This document shows, in pieces, positions 9,590 to 17,962 of a DNA stretch of 64,000 nucleotides. The stretch is taken from contig NZ_AJLR01000044.1 in the NCBI RefSeq assembly GCF_000307855.1, positions 1-64,000 on the forward strand. Reading direction: 5' to 3'. Made by a program: the position numbers and the translations under genes. The DNA is from Schinkia azotoformans LMG 9581. GTDB lineage: Bacteria > Bacillota > Bacilli > Bacillales > Bacillaceae_J. Positions within the stretch are counted from its first letter, which is position 1, and every line of letters begins with the position of its first letter. Below the pieces are notes generated by a model. That model saw only the letters and a program-made list of their open reading frames with translations, did no database searches and had not been told where the DNA came from.

Positions 9590-9601
9590 GAAAGGATTCC
9601 T

Positions 9602-9637
9602 CCAAAAAAAGGGGCGGTCTCAGGTAGACTGCCCTTT
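9602..9637 (-). terminator. attenuating hairpin between binding protein and permease
   Basis: Read on the minus strand, GGGCAGTC (from 9634-9627) pairs with GACCGCCC (from 9619-9612) with one mismatch and is followed by CTTTTTTTGG. A leaky terminator after the binding-protein gene would keep binding protein in excess over the membrane parts. Confidence 0.75.
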
Positions 9638-9654
9638 TTAGCTTTTATTCAAAA

Positions 9655-10461
9655 TTACTTAAGAACTTTATCTTCTCCAAACCACTTAGTTGAGATTTCT
9701 GCTGCTGTACCATCTTCATTCATTTCATCAAGTGCTTTTTGAAGTTTCTCTAAAAGCTCTTCATTCCCTTTTTTCACACCGATTCCATACTCTTCAGGTT
9801 CTAGCGTTTCATCAAGTACTTTAAATGTACCCTCTTGTTCAGCCATGTAATAATCAATTACAACTTCATCAATAACTACTGCATCCAGACGTCCACTTCT
9901 TAAGTCATTCAATGCTAGCACATTATCAGCAAACTCTGTTACTGTCTTAATTTTCTCCGCAATCGGATTCGCACTTAAAGCATCAGATGCAGATGAAAGT
10001 GATTGAAGTCCAACTACTTTACCTTCTAGGTCATTTAATGTTGCAATATCTGAATCAGCCAATGTAACAACAACCTGTGCATTTGCTAAATATGGCTTTG
10101 TGAAAAGAACTTTCTCTTTACGCTCATCAGTAATAGTGTATCCGTTCCAAATTAAGTCGATACGTCCACTGGCAAGCTCAGATTCTTTTGTTTTCCAATC
10201 AATTGGTTGGAATTTTGGTTCTAGTCCCATTTTTTCCGCTGCTGCTTTTGCAAGATCAATATCAAAACCAACAATTTCATTTTTCTCGTCACGGAATCCC
10301 ATTGGTGCAAATTTATCATCAATACCGATCACCAACGGTTTTGTTTCTTGTTCAGGAGTTCCCTCTTTCTCTTCGGTAGTTGAACCTGTATTAGAGGAGC
10401 AACCTGTAACAATTAAAAATACTGCTGCCATTACTAGAATAATAGACGCAAAACGCTTCAT
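9655..10461 (-). CDS. polar amino acid ABC transporter substrate-binding lipoprotein
   Basis: A family 3 solute-binding protein of 268 residues anchored outside the membrane. The signal peptide ends in the lipobox VTGCSS with the acylated Cys near residue 21, followed by a Ser/Thr/Glu-rich linker. The mature protein shows LVIGIDDKFAPMGFRDE and GFDIDLAKAAAEKMG, the usual amino-acid-binding opening. It is the first gene of the operon. The specificity (Gln, Arg, His, Cys) cannot be told from the sequence alone. Confidence 0.92.
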   Translation of the reverse strand: MKRFASIILVMAAVFLIVTGCSSNTGSTTEEKEGTPEQETKPLVIGIDDKFAPMGFRDEKNEIVGFDIDLAKAAAEKMGLEPKFQPIDWKTKESELASGRIDLIWNGYTITDERKEKVLFTKPYLANAQVVVTLADSDIATLNDLEGKVVGLQSLSSASDALSANPIAEKIKTVTEFADNVLALNDLRSGRLDAVVIDEVVIDYYMAEQEGTFKVLDETLEPEEYGIGVKKGNEELLEKLQKALDEMNEDGTAAEISTKWFGEDKVLK

Positions 10462-10576
10462 ATTCAGTAAACCACCTTTTTATGTTTATTTTTTTATTAT
10501 TTCGCTTTAATACACTACCACATTATAACACTATAATATCGTATAAAACAATATCATTACCATGAATCTTACAACC

Positions 10577-10600
10577 TTACAAAATTGTAAGTTTATGTAA
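10577..10600 (+). promoter_or_regulatory. BceR-type operator upstream of the PAP2 gene
   Basis: TTACAAAATTGTAA (10577-10590) fits the TNACA-N4-TGTAA binding pattern known for BceR-like regulators. A further TGTAA half-site lies at 10596-10600 and a TTACA at 10569-10573. The same 14-base pattern, with the same trailing half-site, recurs before the ABC transporter genes of this module at 13015. Confidence 0.7.
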
Positions 10601-10672
10601 GGGAAAGCGATGTTTATTTTGTTTCAACCAAAATAAAATGAATCATATATTGAAATGGGGAGGCACAACTAA

Positions 10673-11272
10673 ATGGCTCTTTCAGAAGCAAATATTTATC
10701 TATTTAGATTAATCAATGACTTAGGGAAACAGTATCCACATTTTAACTCGTCTTTCGTGTTTATTGCCGAATACATGGTTTATTTCCTTGCATTGTCTGT
10801 TATCTATTTTTGGTTTAGACGTAACGAACATAGTAGAATAATGGTCATATGTGCCGGTTCAACTTTTATCGTTTCTGAAATGATTGGAAAGATAGCTGGA
10901 AAAATTCATTCAAACTATCAACCCTTTTCCGAGCTGCCAAATGTGAATCAATTAATAGAAAAGGCAGTAGATAATTCATTTCCTAGTGATCATACGATTT
11001 TGTTCTTTTCATTTTGTATGACATTTTGGCTATTCAAAAAAGGAAGTGGACTTCTATGGTTGCTTCTTGCTATTATAGTTGGTATTTCTCGAATTTGGGT
11101 CGGCGTTCATTATCCGGCTGACGTTATCGTTGGGGCAGTGATTAGCATATTCTCTACGATCGTTGTCTACTTCACTTTACCGAAGTTAACGTTTATCAAT
11201 CATGCTCTTGAACTCTATGAAAAAATCGAGCGTTATGTATCACGTCCAAAAATAAAAACAAAAGATTTCTAA
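10673..11272 (+). CDS. PAP2 phosphatase, BcrC-like undecaprenyl pyrophosphatase
   Basis: A 199-residue membrane phosphatase of the PAP2 superfamily. It probably dephosphorylates undecaprenyl pyrophosphate outside the membrane and so counters bacitracin. The phosphatase motifs are SFPSDHT and SRIWVGVHYPADV. The first motif is weaker (GKIAGKIHSNYQPF, with QP where RP is usual). The order of helices and the VGVHYP block resemble B. subtilis BcrC. GGGGAGG precedes the ATG. It lies directly before a Bce-type two-component system and carries its operator, which supports a cell-wall antibiotic role. Confidence 0.85.
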   Translation: MALSEANIYLFRLINDLGKQYPHFNSSFVFIAEYMVYFLALSVIYFWFRRNEHSRIMVICAGSTFIVSEMIGKIAGKIHSNYQPFSELPNVNQLIEKAVDNSFPSDHTILFFSFCMTFWLFKKGSGLLWLLLAIIVGISRIWVGVHYPADVIVGAVISIFSTIVVYFTLPKLTFINHALELYEKIERYVSRPKIKTKDF

Positions 11273-11274
11273 GT

Positions 11275-11303
11275 AGCTGGATGATTTTTGTCCAGCTTTT
11301 TTT
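11275..11303 (+). terminator. terminator after the PAP2 gene
   Basis: AGCTGGA (11275-11281) pairs with TCCAGCT (11291-11297), followed by a run of T to 11303. It separates the phosphatase transcript from the regulator gene. Confidence 0.85.
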
Positions 11304-11341
11304 GGTAAACTTTTAAAGAAGGAACTATGAGGAGAATGCAC

Positions 11342-12040
11342 ATGTTTAAAATATTCATTGTTGAAGATGACAAACAGCTTGTACGCTTATTGGATAATAA
11401 TTTAACTAAATTCGGGTTTGAAACAAAATCAGTAGATGATTTTGAAACAGTAAGAGCACAATTTGAACAATATCAACCCCATCTTGTGTTATTAGACGTC
11501 AATCTCCCTAATTTTGATGGCTTTTATTGGTGCCGCCAAATTCGGACGATCTCGACATGTCCGATTCTATTCATCTCTGCCCGGGATAGTAAGATGGACC
11601 AAGTCATGGCTCTGGAAAACGGAGCGGATGATTATATAACAAAACCATTCGAATATGAGATTGTCATTGCAAAAATTAATAGCCAGCTAAGAAGGGCCTA
11701 CGGTTCTTATGCGATATCCAATAATGAAAGAACAACGACTGTTAATGGATTGAAGCTTGATGTGGAGAAAATGAAGCTTTCACTACAAGAGAATGAAATT
11801 GAGCTCAGCCATACGGAAGCGAAAATTTTAGATGAATTAATGAAAAAAACTGAACGACTTGTGAGCCGGGACCGTCTTTTAGAAAAAATTTGGGATGATC
11901 AAGTGTTCGTGGATGACAACACTTTAAATGTTTATATTACACGTGTTCGGAAGAAATTGACGTCATTAGGTATTCACGATGCCATTCAAACCATTCGAGG
12001 CCAAGGCTATCGGCTGCTTCCAAACTGGGAGGAAGAATAG
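11342..12040 (+). CDS. BceR-like OmpR-family response regulator
   Basis: Response regulator of a peptide-antibiotic sensing system. The receiver domain has the acidic pair VEDD, the phospho-acceptor Asp in VLLDVNLP and Lys in YITKPF. The C-terminal winged helix includes the usual HTEAKIL and VYITRVRKKL segments. I choose ATG 11342, six bases after AGGAGA, giving 232 residues, close to BceR. An ATG at 11327 would add five residues. The stop codon abuts the kinase ATG, so the two are translationally coupled. Confidence 0.9.
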   Translation: MFKIFIVEDDKQLVRLLDNNLTKFGFETKSVDDFETVRAQFEQYQPHLVLLDVNLPNFDGFYWCRQIRTISTCPILFISARDSKMDQVMALENGADDYITKPFEYEIVIAKINSQLRRAYGSYAISNNERTTTVNGLKLDVEKMKLSLQENEIELSHTEAKILDELMKKTERLVSRDRLLEKIWDDQVFVDDNTLNVYITRVRKKLTSLGIHDAIQTIRGQGYRLLPNWEEE

Positions 12041-13033
12041 ATGAAGCTTTTTATTCGTGACCTACTTCCATTTATTTTTGTATATTTCATGCAAATCGGA
12101 ATTATAACAGGGGTTTACTGGCTAGATGGCTACGAAAATTTAAAAATAAGCTTATATGCTGCCCTATTGAGCATCATTTTACTCGTTTTCTATCTTTTTA
12201 TCCGTTATCGTACACATCGTTTTTTTTACAAACGACTTGAAACACCATTAGCATCATTGGATGAATTTCCTGAAAAGGTGGAAAAAACACCGCTGTCTAA
12301 AAGCTTGCACCAACTTCTGACAAGTCAATTTCGATTTTATAAAACTGATATTCATCGTTATAAATATAAGTTAGAAGGCCATATCCAATTTATCAATCAG
12401 TGGGTCCACCAAATGAAGACACCTCTTTCCGTCATCCATCTGCTGATCCAAGACGAAGATGATTCCCGCTTTACGATAATTGGGGATGAACTGGACAAAT
12501 TGAAGAAGGGATTGGAAATGGCATTGTATACTGCTCGTTTGGATTCCTTTGAACACGACTTTTATGTGGAATCGCTTGATCTCGAGGCCATTGTTCGTTC
12601 TGTCACCTCCGATCAAAAACGTCTGTTTATTCGCAAACGCGTCTTCCCGTCCATCCATTTTGATGAAAAAATTACGGTTGCTTCCGATGAAAAATGGCTT
12701 TCTTTTGTTTTAACACAAATTATTACGAATGCTATTAAATATACAATCCATGAGAATCAAAAAATTCATTTTCGTGGCTACAAACAAAATAACCAAGTCA
12801 TTTTAGAAATACGAGATGAGGGTGTAGGGATTCCCAAAAGCGATTTGCCTCGAATCTTTGCCCCCTATTTTACTGGTGAGAATGGGCGGAATTTTCAAGA
12901 GTCAACGGGTATGGGACTTTATTTAACTAAGCAAATATGCGACAAACTCGGAATTAATATCGACATTGAATCGGCTCCTAATGAAGGGACCACTGTAAAA
13001 CTAAATTTTAATTCTTACAAAGTTGTAAGCTAA
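12041..13033 (+). CDS. BceS-like intramembrane-sensing histidine kinase
   Basis: A 330-residue kinase with only two transmembrane helices (about 8-27 and 37-56) joined by a very short extracellular loop. This is the hallmark of kinases that sense drug through their partner ABC transporter. The phospho-acceptor is His123 in QWVHQMKTPLS. The ATPase domain has TNAIKYT, DEGVGIP and GMGLYLTK. It overlaps an operator for the following ABC genes at its 3' end. The pairing with the downstream BceAB-like transporter matches the known Bce/Psd modules. Confidence 0.92.
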   Translation: MKLFIRDLLPFIFVYFMQIGIITGVYWLDGYENLKISLYAALLSIILLVFYLFIRYRTHRFFYKRLETPLASLDEFPEKVEKTPLSKSLHQLLTSQFRFYKTDIHRYKYKLEGHIQFINQWVHQMKTPLSVIHLLIQDEDDSRFTIIGDELDKLKKGLEMALYTARLDSFEHDFYVESLDLEAIVRSVTSDQKRLFIRKRVFPSIHFDEKITVASDEKWLSFVLTQIITNAIKYTIHENQKIHFRGYKQNNQVILEIRDEGVGIPKSDLPRIFAPYFTGENGRNFQESTGMGLYLTKQICDKLGINIDIESAPNEGTTVKLNFNSYKVVS

Positions 13034-13039
13034 CTGTAA
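13015..13039 (+). promoter_or_regulatory. BceR-type operator before the ABC transporter genes
   Basis: TTACAAAGTTGTAA (13015-13028) again gives TTACA-N4-TGTAA, with a further TGTAA at 13035-13039. It overlaps the last codons of the kinase gene. A TAAAAT (about 13073-13078) downstream may be the -10 of the transporter promoter. Confidence 0.7.
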
Positions 13040-13109
13040 GTTTAAGAAATAGTTGTTCCTCCTTGCACTGGATAAAATGAAGATAGAAACGGTTTTAGGA
13101 GTGATGAGT

Positions 13110-13880
13110 TTGTCAATTTTAGCTGTAAAGCATATCGAAAAAATTTATGAAGGCAAGGTTGCCCATAAAGCTTTAAATAATATCAATTTTTCAATTGAAA
13201 AGGGTGAATTTGTTGGCATTATGGGGCCTTCGGGTAGTGGAAAAACGACCTTACTGAATCTTATTGCAACAATCGATCAACCAACTGCAGGAGAGATTGT
13301 AATTAACGGAAAAAACCCTCATCTTTTAAATCGAAAAGAAACCGCCTTGTTTAGACGACATGAACTTGGTTTTGTTTTTCAAAACTTTAATCTGTTAGAA
13401 ACTTTAACGATTGAGGAAAATATTATCCTTCCACTAACACTGGATGGGGAGAGGATTAGTGAGATGGAACAAAGATTACAAACCATAGCCAAAAAGCTGG
13501 GGATTGAGCAAATATTAAAAAAGCGGACATATGAAATTTCCGGCGGGCAAATGCAGCGCACGGCCATTGCACGGGCGATTATTCATCATCCTTCGCTTAT
13601 TTTGGCGGATGAACCTACAGGGAACTTGGATTCAAAAGCATCCAAAGATGTAATGGAAACCCTCTCTTCTATTAATAGAGAGGATGGGGCAACTGTTTTA
13701 ATGGTAACCCATGATGCTGTTGCTGCCAGCTATTGTCACCGTGTCATTTTTATAAAAGACGGTCAGCTTTATAACGAGATTTACCGAGGCGATAACCGCC
13801 AAGCATTTTTCCAAAAGATTATTGATATGCTGGCTCTATTAGGAGGGGATAGTCTTGACCTTTCCACAGTTCGTCTTTAG
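13110..13880 (+). CDS. BceA-like ABC transporter ATP-binding protein
   Basis: ATPase of a peptide-antibiotic resistance transporter (MacB/LolD-like class). It shows Walker A GPSGSGKT, signature ISGGQMQRTAIARAI, Walker B LILADEPTGNLD and the switch His in MVTHD. I place the start at TTG 13110, eight bases after AGGAG, giving 256 residues. An in-frame ATG at 13104 sits only two bases from the site, and the long upstream extension from 13053 has no support. It overlaps the permease gene by 26 bases. Confidence 0.9.
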   Translation: MSILAVKHIEKIYEGKVAHKALNNINFSIEKGEFVGIMGPSGSGKTTLLNLIATIDQPTAGEIVINGKNPHLLNRKETALFRRHELGFVFQNFNLLETLTIEENIILPLTLDGERISEMEQRLQTIAKKLGIEQILKKRTYEISGGQMQRTAIARAIIHHPSLILADEPTGNLDSKASKDVMETLSSINREDGATVLMVTHDAVAASYCHRVIFIKDGQLYNEIYRGDNRQAFFQKIIDMLALLGGDSLDLSTVRL

Positions 13881-15765
13881 AAATGTCAGCCGTAATAAAA
13901 GAACTTATGCTGCCTATTTCTTTAGCAGTGCCTTTTCTGTCTTGATTTTCTTTGTTTATGCCCTTTTTATTTTCCACCCTGATATTAAAGAGGGGGTTAC
14001 ACAGGCACTTGCCATACAGTTAATGATAATAGCAGAAGTCATTATGTATGTATTTTCTTTCTTGTTTGTTCTATATTCTGTCAGCACTTTTTTAAAATCA
14101 CGAAAACGGGAATTTGGAATTCTGATGATACACGGGATGACAAAAAGCCAATTAAATGCCATGGTCTTTTTGGAAAATATGTTAATTGGGATCGGGGCCA
14201 TTGTTGCCGGCATTGGCGCAGGCATGTTGACTGGCAAACTATTTTTAATGATAGGGGCAAGGATGATCGGAATACCACCTTTACCTTTTTATTTATCAGG
14301 TAAAGCACTACTTCTTACGATCTGTGCATTTGTAATTTTATTCTTAACTATTTCATTTGTCACTACATTCCTTGTAAAAACAAATAAGTTAATTGATCTA
14401 TTCCAAGCGAATGAAAGGCCAAAAAAAGAACCGAAAGTATCCACTTTCCTATCGATTCTTTCAGCATTCTTACTTACAATCAGCTATATTTTAGCGGCAA
14501 CAGCCACATTGCAGACCTTATTCTTTCTCATGTTGCCTGTTATCACGATGACGGTTATTGGTACGTATTTCTTTTACACACAACTGTCCGTATTCATTAC
14601 AAAAATGCTACAAAAAAACCGGATGGTGTTTTGGAAAAAAACAAACTTACTTACAATCTCCAGTCTAGCGTACCGCTTAAAGGATAATGCCCGAATGTTT
14701 TTCATGGTCACTATTGTTTCCACCGTTGCCTTTTGTGCAGTTGGTGCTCTAGCATCTATGAATGTGATGAACAAGCAAATTGCAAGTGAATATCCGGCTG
14801 CTGTCACATATCTGGCAATGGATGATCAACCGGTTCACAAGCAACATTTACAGCAGATTGAAGATGAGTTGACTAATAAAAATATTGAGTTCACAACCAA
14901 TCAAGTACCGGTAAAATTTATCGAGTTTGCATCCACAACAAATGCTTATCCTTCGAAGCAGCTGGCTGTTCTTTCTTTTTCTAGCTATAAAAAGATTTCG
15001 GAAGCGGCGGGCTACGGCGGATATTCTGAAAAACCACCTGCTGCCGAGGAGGCTTTGGCTATGCGGCAAGCAACACTTGAACGCTTTAAATCATCGACTT
15101 ATACATTAAAGCAAAACCAATTTCAGCTTCAAACAACGAATCTTTCAAAACATGTGACCACTCCATTTACAATCATTCAGGACGATGGACTTATTGTAAG
15201 TGATGAGTTATTTGAAAAGCTTTCGGCTGTTAAGACCGGTTTACTCACCGGCTTTTATACCAATGATCTTAAAGCCACTGCGGGAATAGGAGCAAATCTT
15301 ACGGAAAACGGAAGAGCCTTTCTTTCAAAAGAAAACCCTTTTGCCATGACTGTCAGCGGAACGATTTACGAAATTCAAATAAACATGTATAAAATGATGC
15401 TATTTGTTGCCTTCTTAATTGGCGCCGTCTTCTTTATTGCGGCAGGAAGCTTCTTATACTTTAGACTTTATGCTGATTTAGAGTATGATCTGCGCCATTA
15501 TTTAACGATTAAGAAAGTGGGCTTAACCGACCAAGAATTGAATATAATCATTACCCGCCAATTAGCCTTACTGTTTTTTATCCCGGTTATTGTAGCAATT
15601 GTCCATAGTTCTTTTGCCTTTATGGCATTGCAAAGTCTTTACACATTATCAATTGCTGGGGAGATGGCGGTTGTACTTGGTAGCTTTCTAGTTGCTCAGC
15701 TTGTATACTTTTTCGTGATGCGATTTCGATATCTACAAAGTCTTAGAAATTCGTTAATCATCTAA
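13855..15765 (+). CDS. BceB-like ABC transporter permease
   Basis: A 636-residue membrane protein with the FtsX-like permease layout. It has about ten helices and one large extracellular domain of some 200 residues (about 300-510) between helices 7 and 8, the part that recognises the antibiotic and signals to the kinase in this family. The start is TTG 13855 behind AGGAGGGG, inside the end of the ATPase gene. The length is close to BceB. With the ATPase, kinase and regulator it forms a complete detoxification and sensing module. The particular drug (bacitracin-like or another) is not decided by sequence. Confidence 0.92.
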   Translation: MTFPQFVFRNVSRNKRTYAAYFFSSAFSVLIFFVYALFIFHPDIKEGVTQALAIQLMIIAEVIMYVFSFLFVLYSVSTFLKSRKREFGILMIHGMTKSQLNAMVFLENMLIGIGAIVAGIGAGMLTGKLFLMIGARMIGIPPLPFYLSGKALLLTICAFVILFLTISFVTTFLVKTNKLIDLFQANERPKKEPKVSTFLSILSAFLLTISYILAATATLQTLFFLMLPVITMTVIGTYFFYTQLSVFITKMLQKNRMVFWKKTNLLTISSLAYRLKDNARMFFMVTIVSTVAFCAVGALASMNVMNKQIASEYPAAVTYLAMDDQPVHKQHLQQIEDELTNKNIEFTTNQVPVKFIEFASTTNAYPSKQLAVLSFSSYKKISEAAGYGGYSEKPPAAEEALAMRQATLERFKSSTYTLKQNQFQLQTTNLSKHVTTPFTIIQDDGLIVSDELFEKLSAVKTGLLTGFYTNDLKATAGIGANLTENGRAFLSKENPFAMTVSGTIYEIQINMYKMMLFVAFLIGAVFFIAAGSFLYFRLYADLEYDLRHYLTIKKVGLTDQELNIIITRQLALLFFIPVIVAIVHSSFAFMALQSLYTLSIAGEMAVVLGSFLVAQLVYFFVMRFRYLQSLRNSLII

Positions 15766-15770
15766 ATGCA

Positions 15771-15804
15771 ATCCATTCTTGCTTCTGTGAGAATGGATTT
15801 TTTT
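15771..15804. terminator. terminator between BceB-like and Rrf2 genes
   Basis: ATCCATTCT (15771-15779) pairs perfectly with AGAATGGAT (15790-15798), followed by TTTTTT for the plus strand. It abuts the stop of the convergent Rrf2 gene at 15805. Confidence 0.85.
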
Positions 15805-16215
15805 CTATAGATCGCCCTTTAGCAAATCATTTAAAGTAGTATGATCTAATAAATTGGCAACTGTATCTCTTACAAGGGCCCATAGAGGTTTTAATAAACA
15901 ACCCGCCTCAATCGGACAACTTTCATATGAAGTAACACTTACACACCCCATCGGAGCAAGTGGGCCCTCTAAATTCCGAATAACCTCTCCAATGTTTATT
16001 TCATCAGGACTTCTGCTTAATTTATAACCTCCATTCACACCTCTTCTGCTTTGTACGTATCCATTTCGTTTTAATTGTAAAAGAATTTGTTCTAAATAAT
16101 TGACTGGTACTAGTGTTTTATCAGAAATTTCCTCGATTGTAATAACCTCATTATGTTTTGTGCCCAAATATATTAAAGCACGCAAAGCATATTCTCCCCG
16201 ACTTGAAATTTTCAT
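15805..16215 (-). CDS. Rrf2-family regulator with a three-cysteine cluster
   Basis: A 136-residue transcription regulator. It opens MKISSRGEYALRAL like other Rrf2 proteins and has the winged-helix segment with RRGVNGGYKLSR. Cysteines at 91, 100 and 106 (GCVSVTSYESCPIEAGC) fall where IscR and NsrR bind an iron-sulfur cluster, though the spacing differs slightly from IscR. It is divergent from a TSUP-family exporter across a 182-base gap containing a perfect dyad. I infer that it controls that gene in response to a sulfur, redox or NO signal. It lacks the features of CymR. Confidence 0.85.
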   Translation of the reverse strand: MKISSRGEYALRALIYLGTKHNEVITIEEISDKTLVPVNYLEQILLQLKRNGYVQSRRGVNGGYKLSRSPDEINIGEVIRNLEGPLAPMGCVSVTSYESCPIEAGCLLKPLWALVRDTVANLLDHTTLNDLLKGDL

Positions 16216-16310
16216 GTCACACTCTCCCTTAGTTGGCCTTGTGATAGTAGCCCTTTTTTGTTAATTAAAGAACCCACCCATAGGATTCATCATACTGTAG
16301 ATTTAGAAAC

Positions 16311-16327
16311 TTGATTAGTTTAATCAA
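16311..16327. promoter_or_regulatory. dyad between the Rrf2 and TSUP genes
   Basis: TTGATTA-GTT-TAATCAA (16311-16327) is a perfect 7-base inverted repeat in the divergent intergenic region, about 70 bases before the TSUP start. It is the best candidate operator for the Rrf2 protein. Confidence 0.5.
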
Positions 16328-16397
16328 CAATTAAGGAGTTTTTACCCCATCTTATTTCTAGTCTATTCGGTTATGTAAAAAAAAGGAGAGATAAATT

Positions 16398-17294
16398 TTG
16401 AGAAGGTTAGTTTTACTCGCATTAATTGGTTTAGTAGCACAATTAGTTGATGGTTCTTTAGGAATGGCCTATGGGGTAACATCCTCATCGTTACTGCTTA
16501 TGTTTGGAATTGCACCAGCGGTTGTTTCGGCATCCGTTCATATGGCAGAGGTAGTAACAACTGCTGCATCTGGTGTCTCCCATATCCGCTTTGGAAATGT
16601 CGATAAACAGGTTGTCTATAAATTAATAATACCTGGTTCCATCGGGGCTTTTCTAGGCGCCTGTTTCTTGGGCAGTATACCCGGGGATGTCATTAAACCA
16701 TATGTATCCTTCTTTTTACTACTGTTAGGCGTTTTTGTAATATACCGGTTCCTCTTTAAATTTAATCCCGCACAGCAGCTATCAAAGAAAACGATGCCCA
16801 AAAAACATTTTTTACCCTTAGGGTTTATAGCGGGCTTTTTTGATGCAACCGGTGGAGGTGGATGGGGGCCAATTGCTACCCCGGTGTTATTAACGAGTAA
16901 CAGGATGGAACCAAGAAAAGTAATCGGTTCCGTTGATACAAGCGAATTTGCCATTGCTGTATCCTCCACATTAGGATTTTTAATAACTTTAGGATGGTCA
17001 CAGATCAATATTCAATGGGTTATTGCCTTAATTATCGGCGGGATTATTGCAGCCCCAATTGCTGCTTGGTTAGTAAAGATTATTCCGACTAATCTATTAG
17101 GCACTCTCGTGGGCGGAATTATTATTATTACTAATATTAGGACATTATTAGCAGCATTAGACGTATCCTATTTAGGGAGCCTTTACACCTACATTGTGCT
17201 TGCCGCACTTTGGATGATCGCTGTAGGAAATGTAGTTTGGAAGATAAGGAAAAATAGTTACAGCAATCAACAAAGACGACTAAAATCATTATGA
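16398..17294 (+). CDS. TSUP/TauE-SafE family membrane transporter
   Basis: A 298-residue membrane protein with about eight helices in two halves and the family glycine-rich turn DATGGGGWGP (about 150-160). Members export sulfite, sulfoacetate or other sulfur-containing organic anions, or take up sulfur compounds. Divergence from an Fe-S-type Rrf2 regulator and nearness to the yedE-yedF pair suggest a sulfur role here. AAGGAGAG lies before a TTG start. The stop codon sits within an imperfect hairpin (17275-17304) that has no U-tract. Confidence 0.85.
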   Translation: MRRLVLLALIGLVAQLVDGSLGMAYGVTSSSLLLMFGIAPAVVSASVHMAEVVTTAASGVSHIRFGNVDKQVVYKLIIPGSIGAFLGACFLGSIPGDVIKPYVSFFLLLLGVFVIYRFLFKFNPAQQLSKKTMPKKHFLPLGFIAGFFDATGGGGWGPIATPVLLTSNRMEPRKVIGSVDTSEFAIAVSSTLGFLITLGWSQINIQWVIALIIGGIIAAPIAAWLVKIIPTNLLGTLVGGIIIITNIRTLLAALDVSYLGSLYTYIVLAALWMIAVGNVVWKIRKNSYSNQQRRLKSL

Positions 17295-17332
17295 TTTAGT
17301 CGTCTCCGGCATTATTTCTCTTCCCTTGCTTT

Positions 17333-17676
17333 TTATATTGTTGCCCCAACTAAAAATCCTTCAGCGGTGGCGTCAATAATACGTCTCGGTTGATTTACAT
17401 CTCCGATTGTTTGTACATTATTGTATTTTGCTTTTAATTCATCAATAAAATGATTGTTTGGTGTGTATCCAGCCGCAATAATGACATGATTGACTGGAAT
17501 TTCACGATCTTCAAGGATTACTTTATCTTCTTTAATTTCAACTACTTTTGCACTTGTAATTTGTTGAACGTTTCTTTTTGCCAGATATTCAAAAAGGTGA
17601 CCATAGACAAATGAGGTGGGATTGTTGTTGATGATAAGTCCGGTTACGGTTTCTATAACCGAGTCGGGAATTGGCT
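17333..17676 (-). pseudogene. C-terminal fragment of an NADH:flavin oxidoreductase-like enzyme
   Basis: Reading the minus strand there is an open frame of about 115 codons ending in TAA at 17333. It lacks a supported start and is bounded upstream by an in-frame TAG. It encodes LFEYLAKRNV, VNHVIIAAGYTPNNHFIDEL, TIGDVNQPRRIIDA and AEGFLVGATI. This looks like the end of the pyridine nucleotide-disulphide reductase part of an Old-Yellow-Enzyme-type NADH:flavin oxidoreductase (2,4-dienoyl-CoA reductase-like). The FMN barrel and FAD domain are missing and the break point lies next to the tandem repeat array. I read it as a decayed remnant. Confidence 0.7.
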
Positions 17677-17682
17677 AGTTTT

Positions 17683-17962
17683 GATGATGGATAACTCGAT
17701 TTTATCCTCACCAAACAGAGCTTAGGAGACGTTTGATGATAGATAACTTGATTTTATCCTCACCAAATAGGGCTCGGGAGACGTTTGATGATAGATAACT
17801 TGATTTTATCCTCACCAAACGGAGCTCGGGAGACGTTTGATGATAGATAACTTGATTTTATCCTCACCAAACGGAGCTCGGGAGCCATTTGATGGTAGAT
17901 AACACGCAGTTATCCTGCACCAAATTATATCTCAGCACGATTTGATGATGGGTAACTACTTG
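17683..17962. repeat. 52-bp tandem repeat, about five units
   Basis: Units start at 17683, 17735, 17787, 17839 and 17891 (52 bases each, the last 53), and a partial sixth starts at 17944. Units 2-4 are nearly identical and the outer units diverge. Each holds a nested dyad, outer GTTTG/CAAAC around inner GATAA/TTATC. Unit 5 has GATAAC/GTTATC, a longer stem. The array runs into the 3' end of the MFS gene, so units 5 and 6 encode its last residues. Confidence 0.9.

Noticed and set aside
13053-13109. N-terminal extension of the BceA-like ATPase from the upstream TTG
   Set aside because: The extension overlaps the promoter region, lacks family similarity, and a good AGGAG site supports the TTG at 13110.
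17275-17304. intrinsic terminator after the TSUP gene
   Set aside because: The stem is long but has a bulge and no U-tract follows, so I left it as a mention in the gene entry.
17683-17962. CRISPR array
   Set aside because: The 52-bp units are contiguous with no unique spacers and there are no cas genes.
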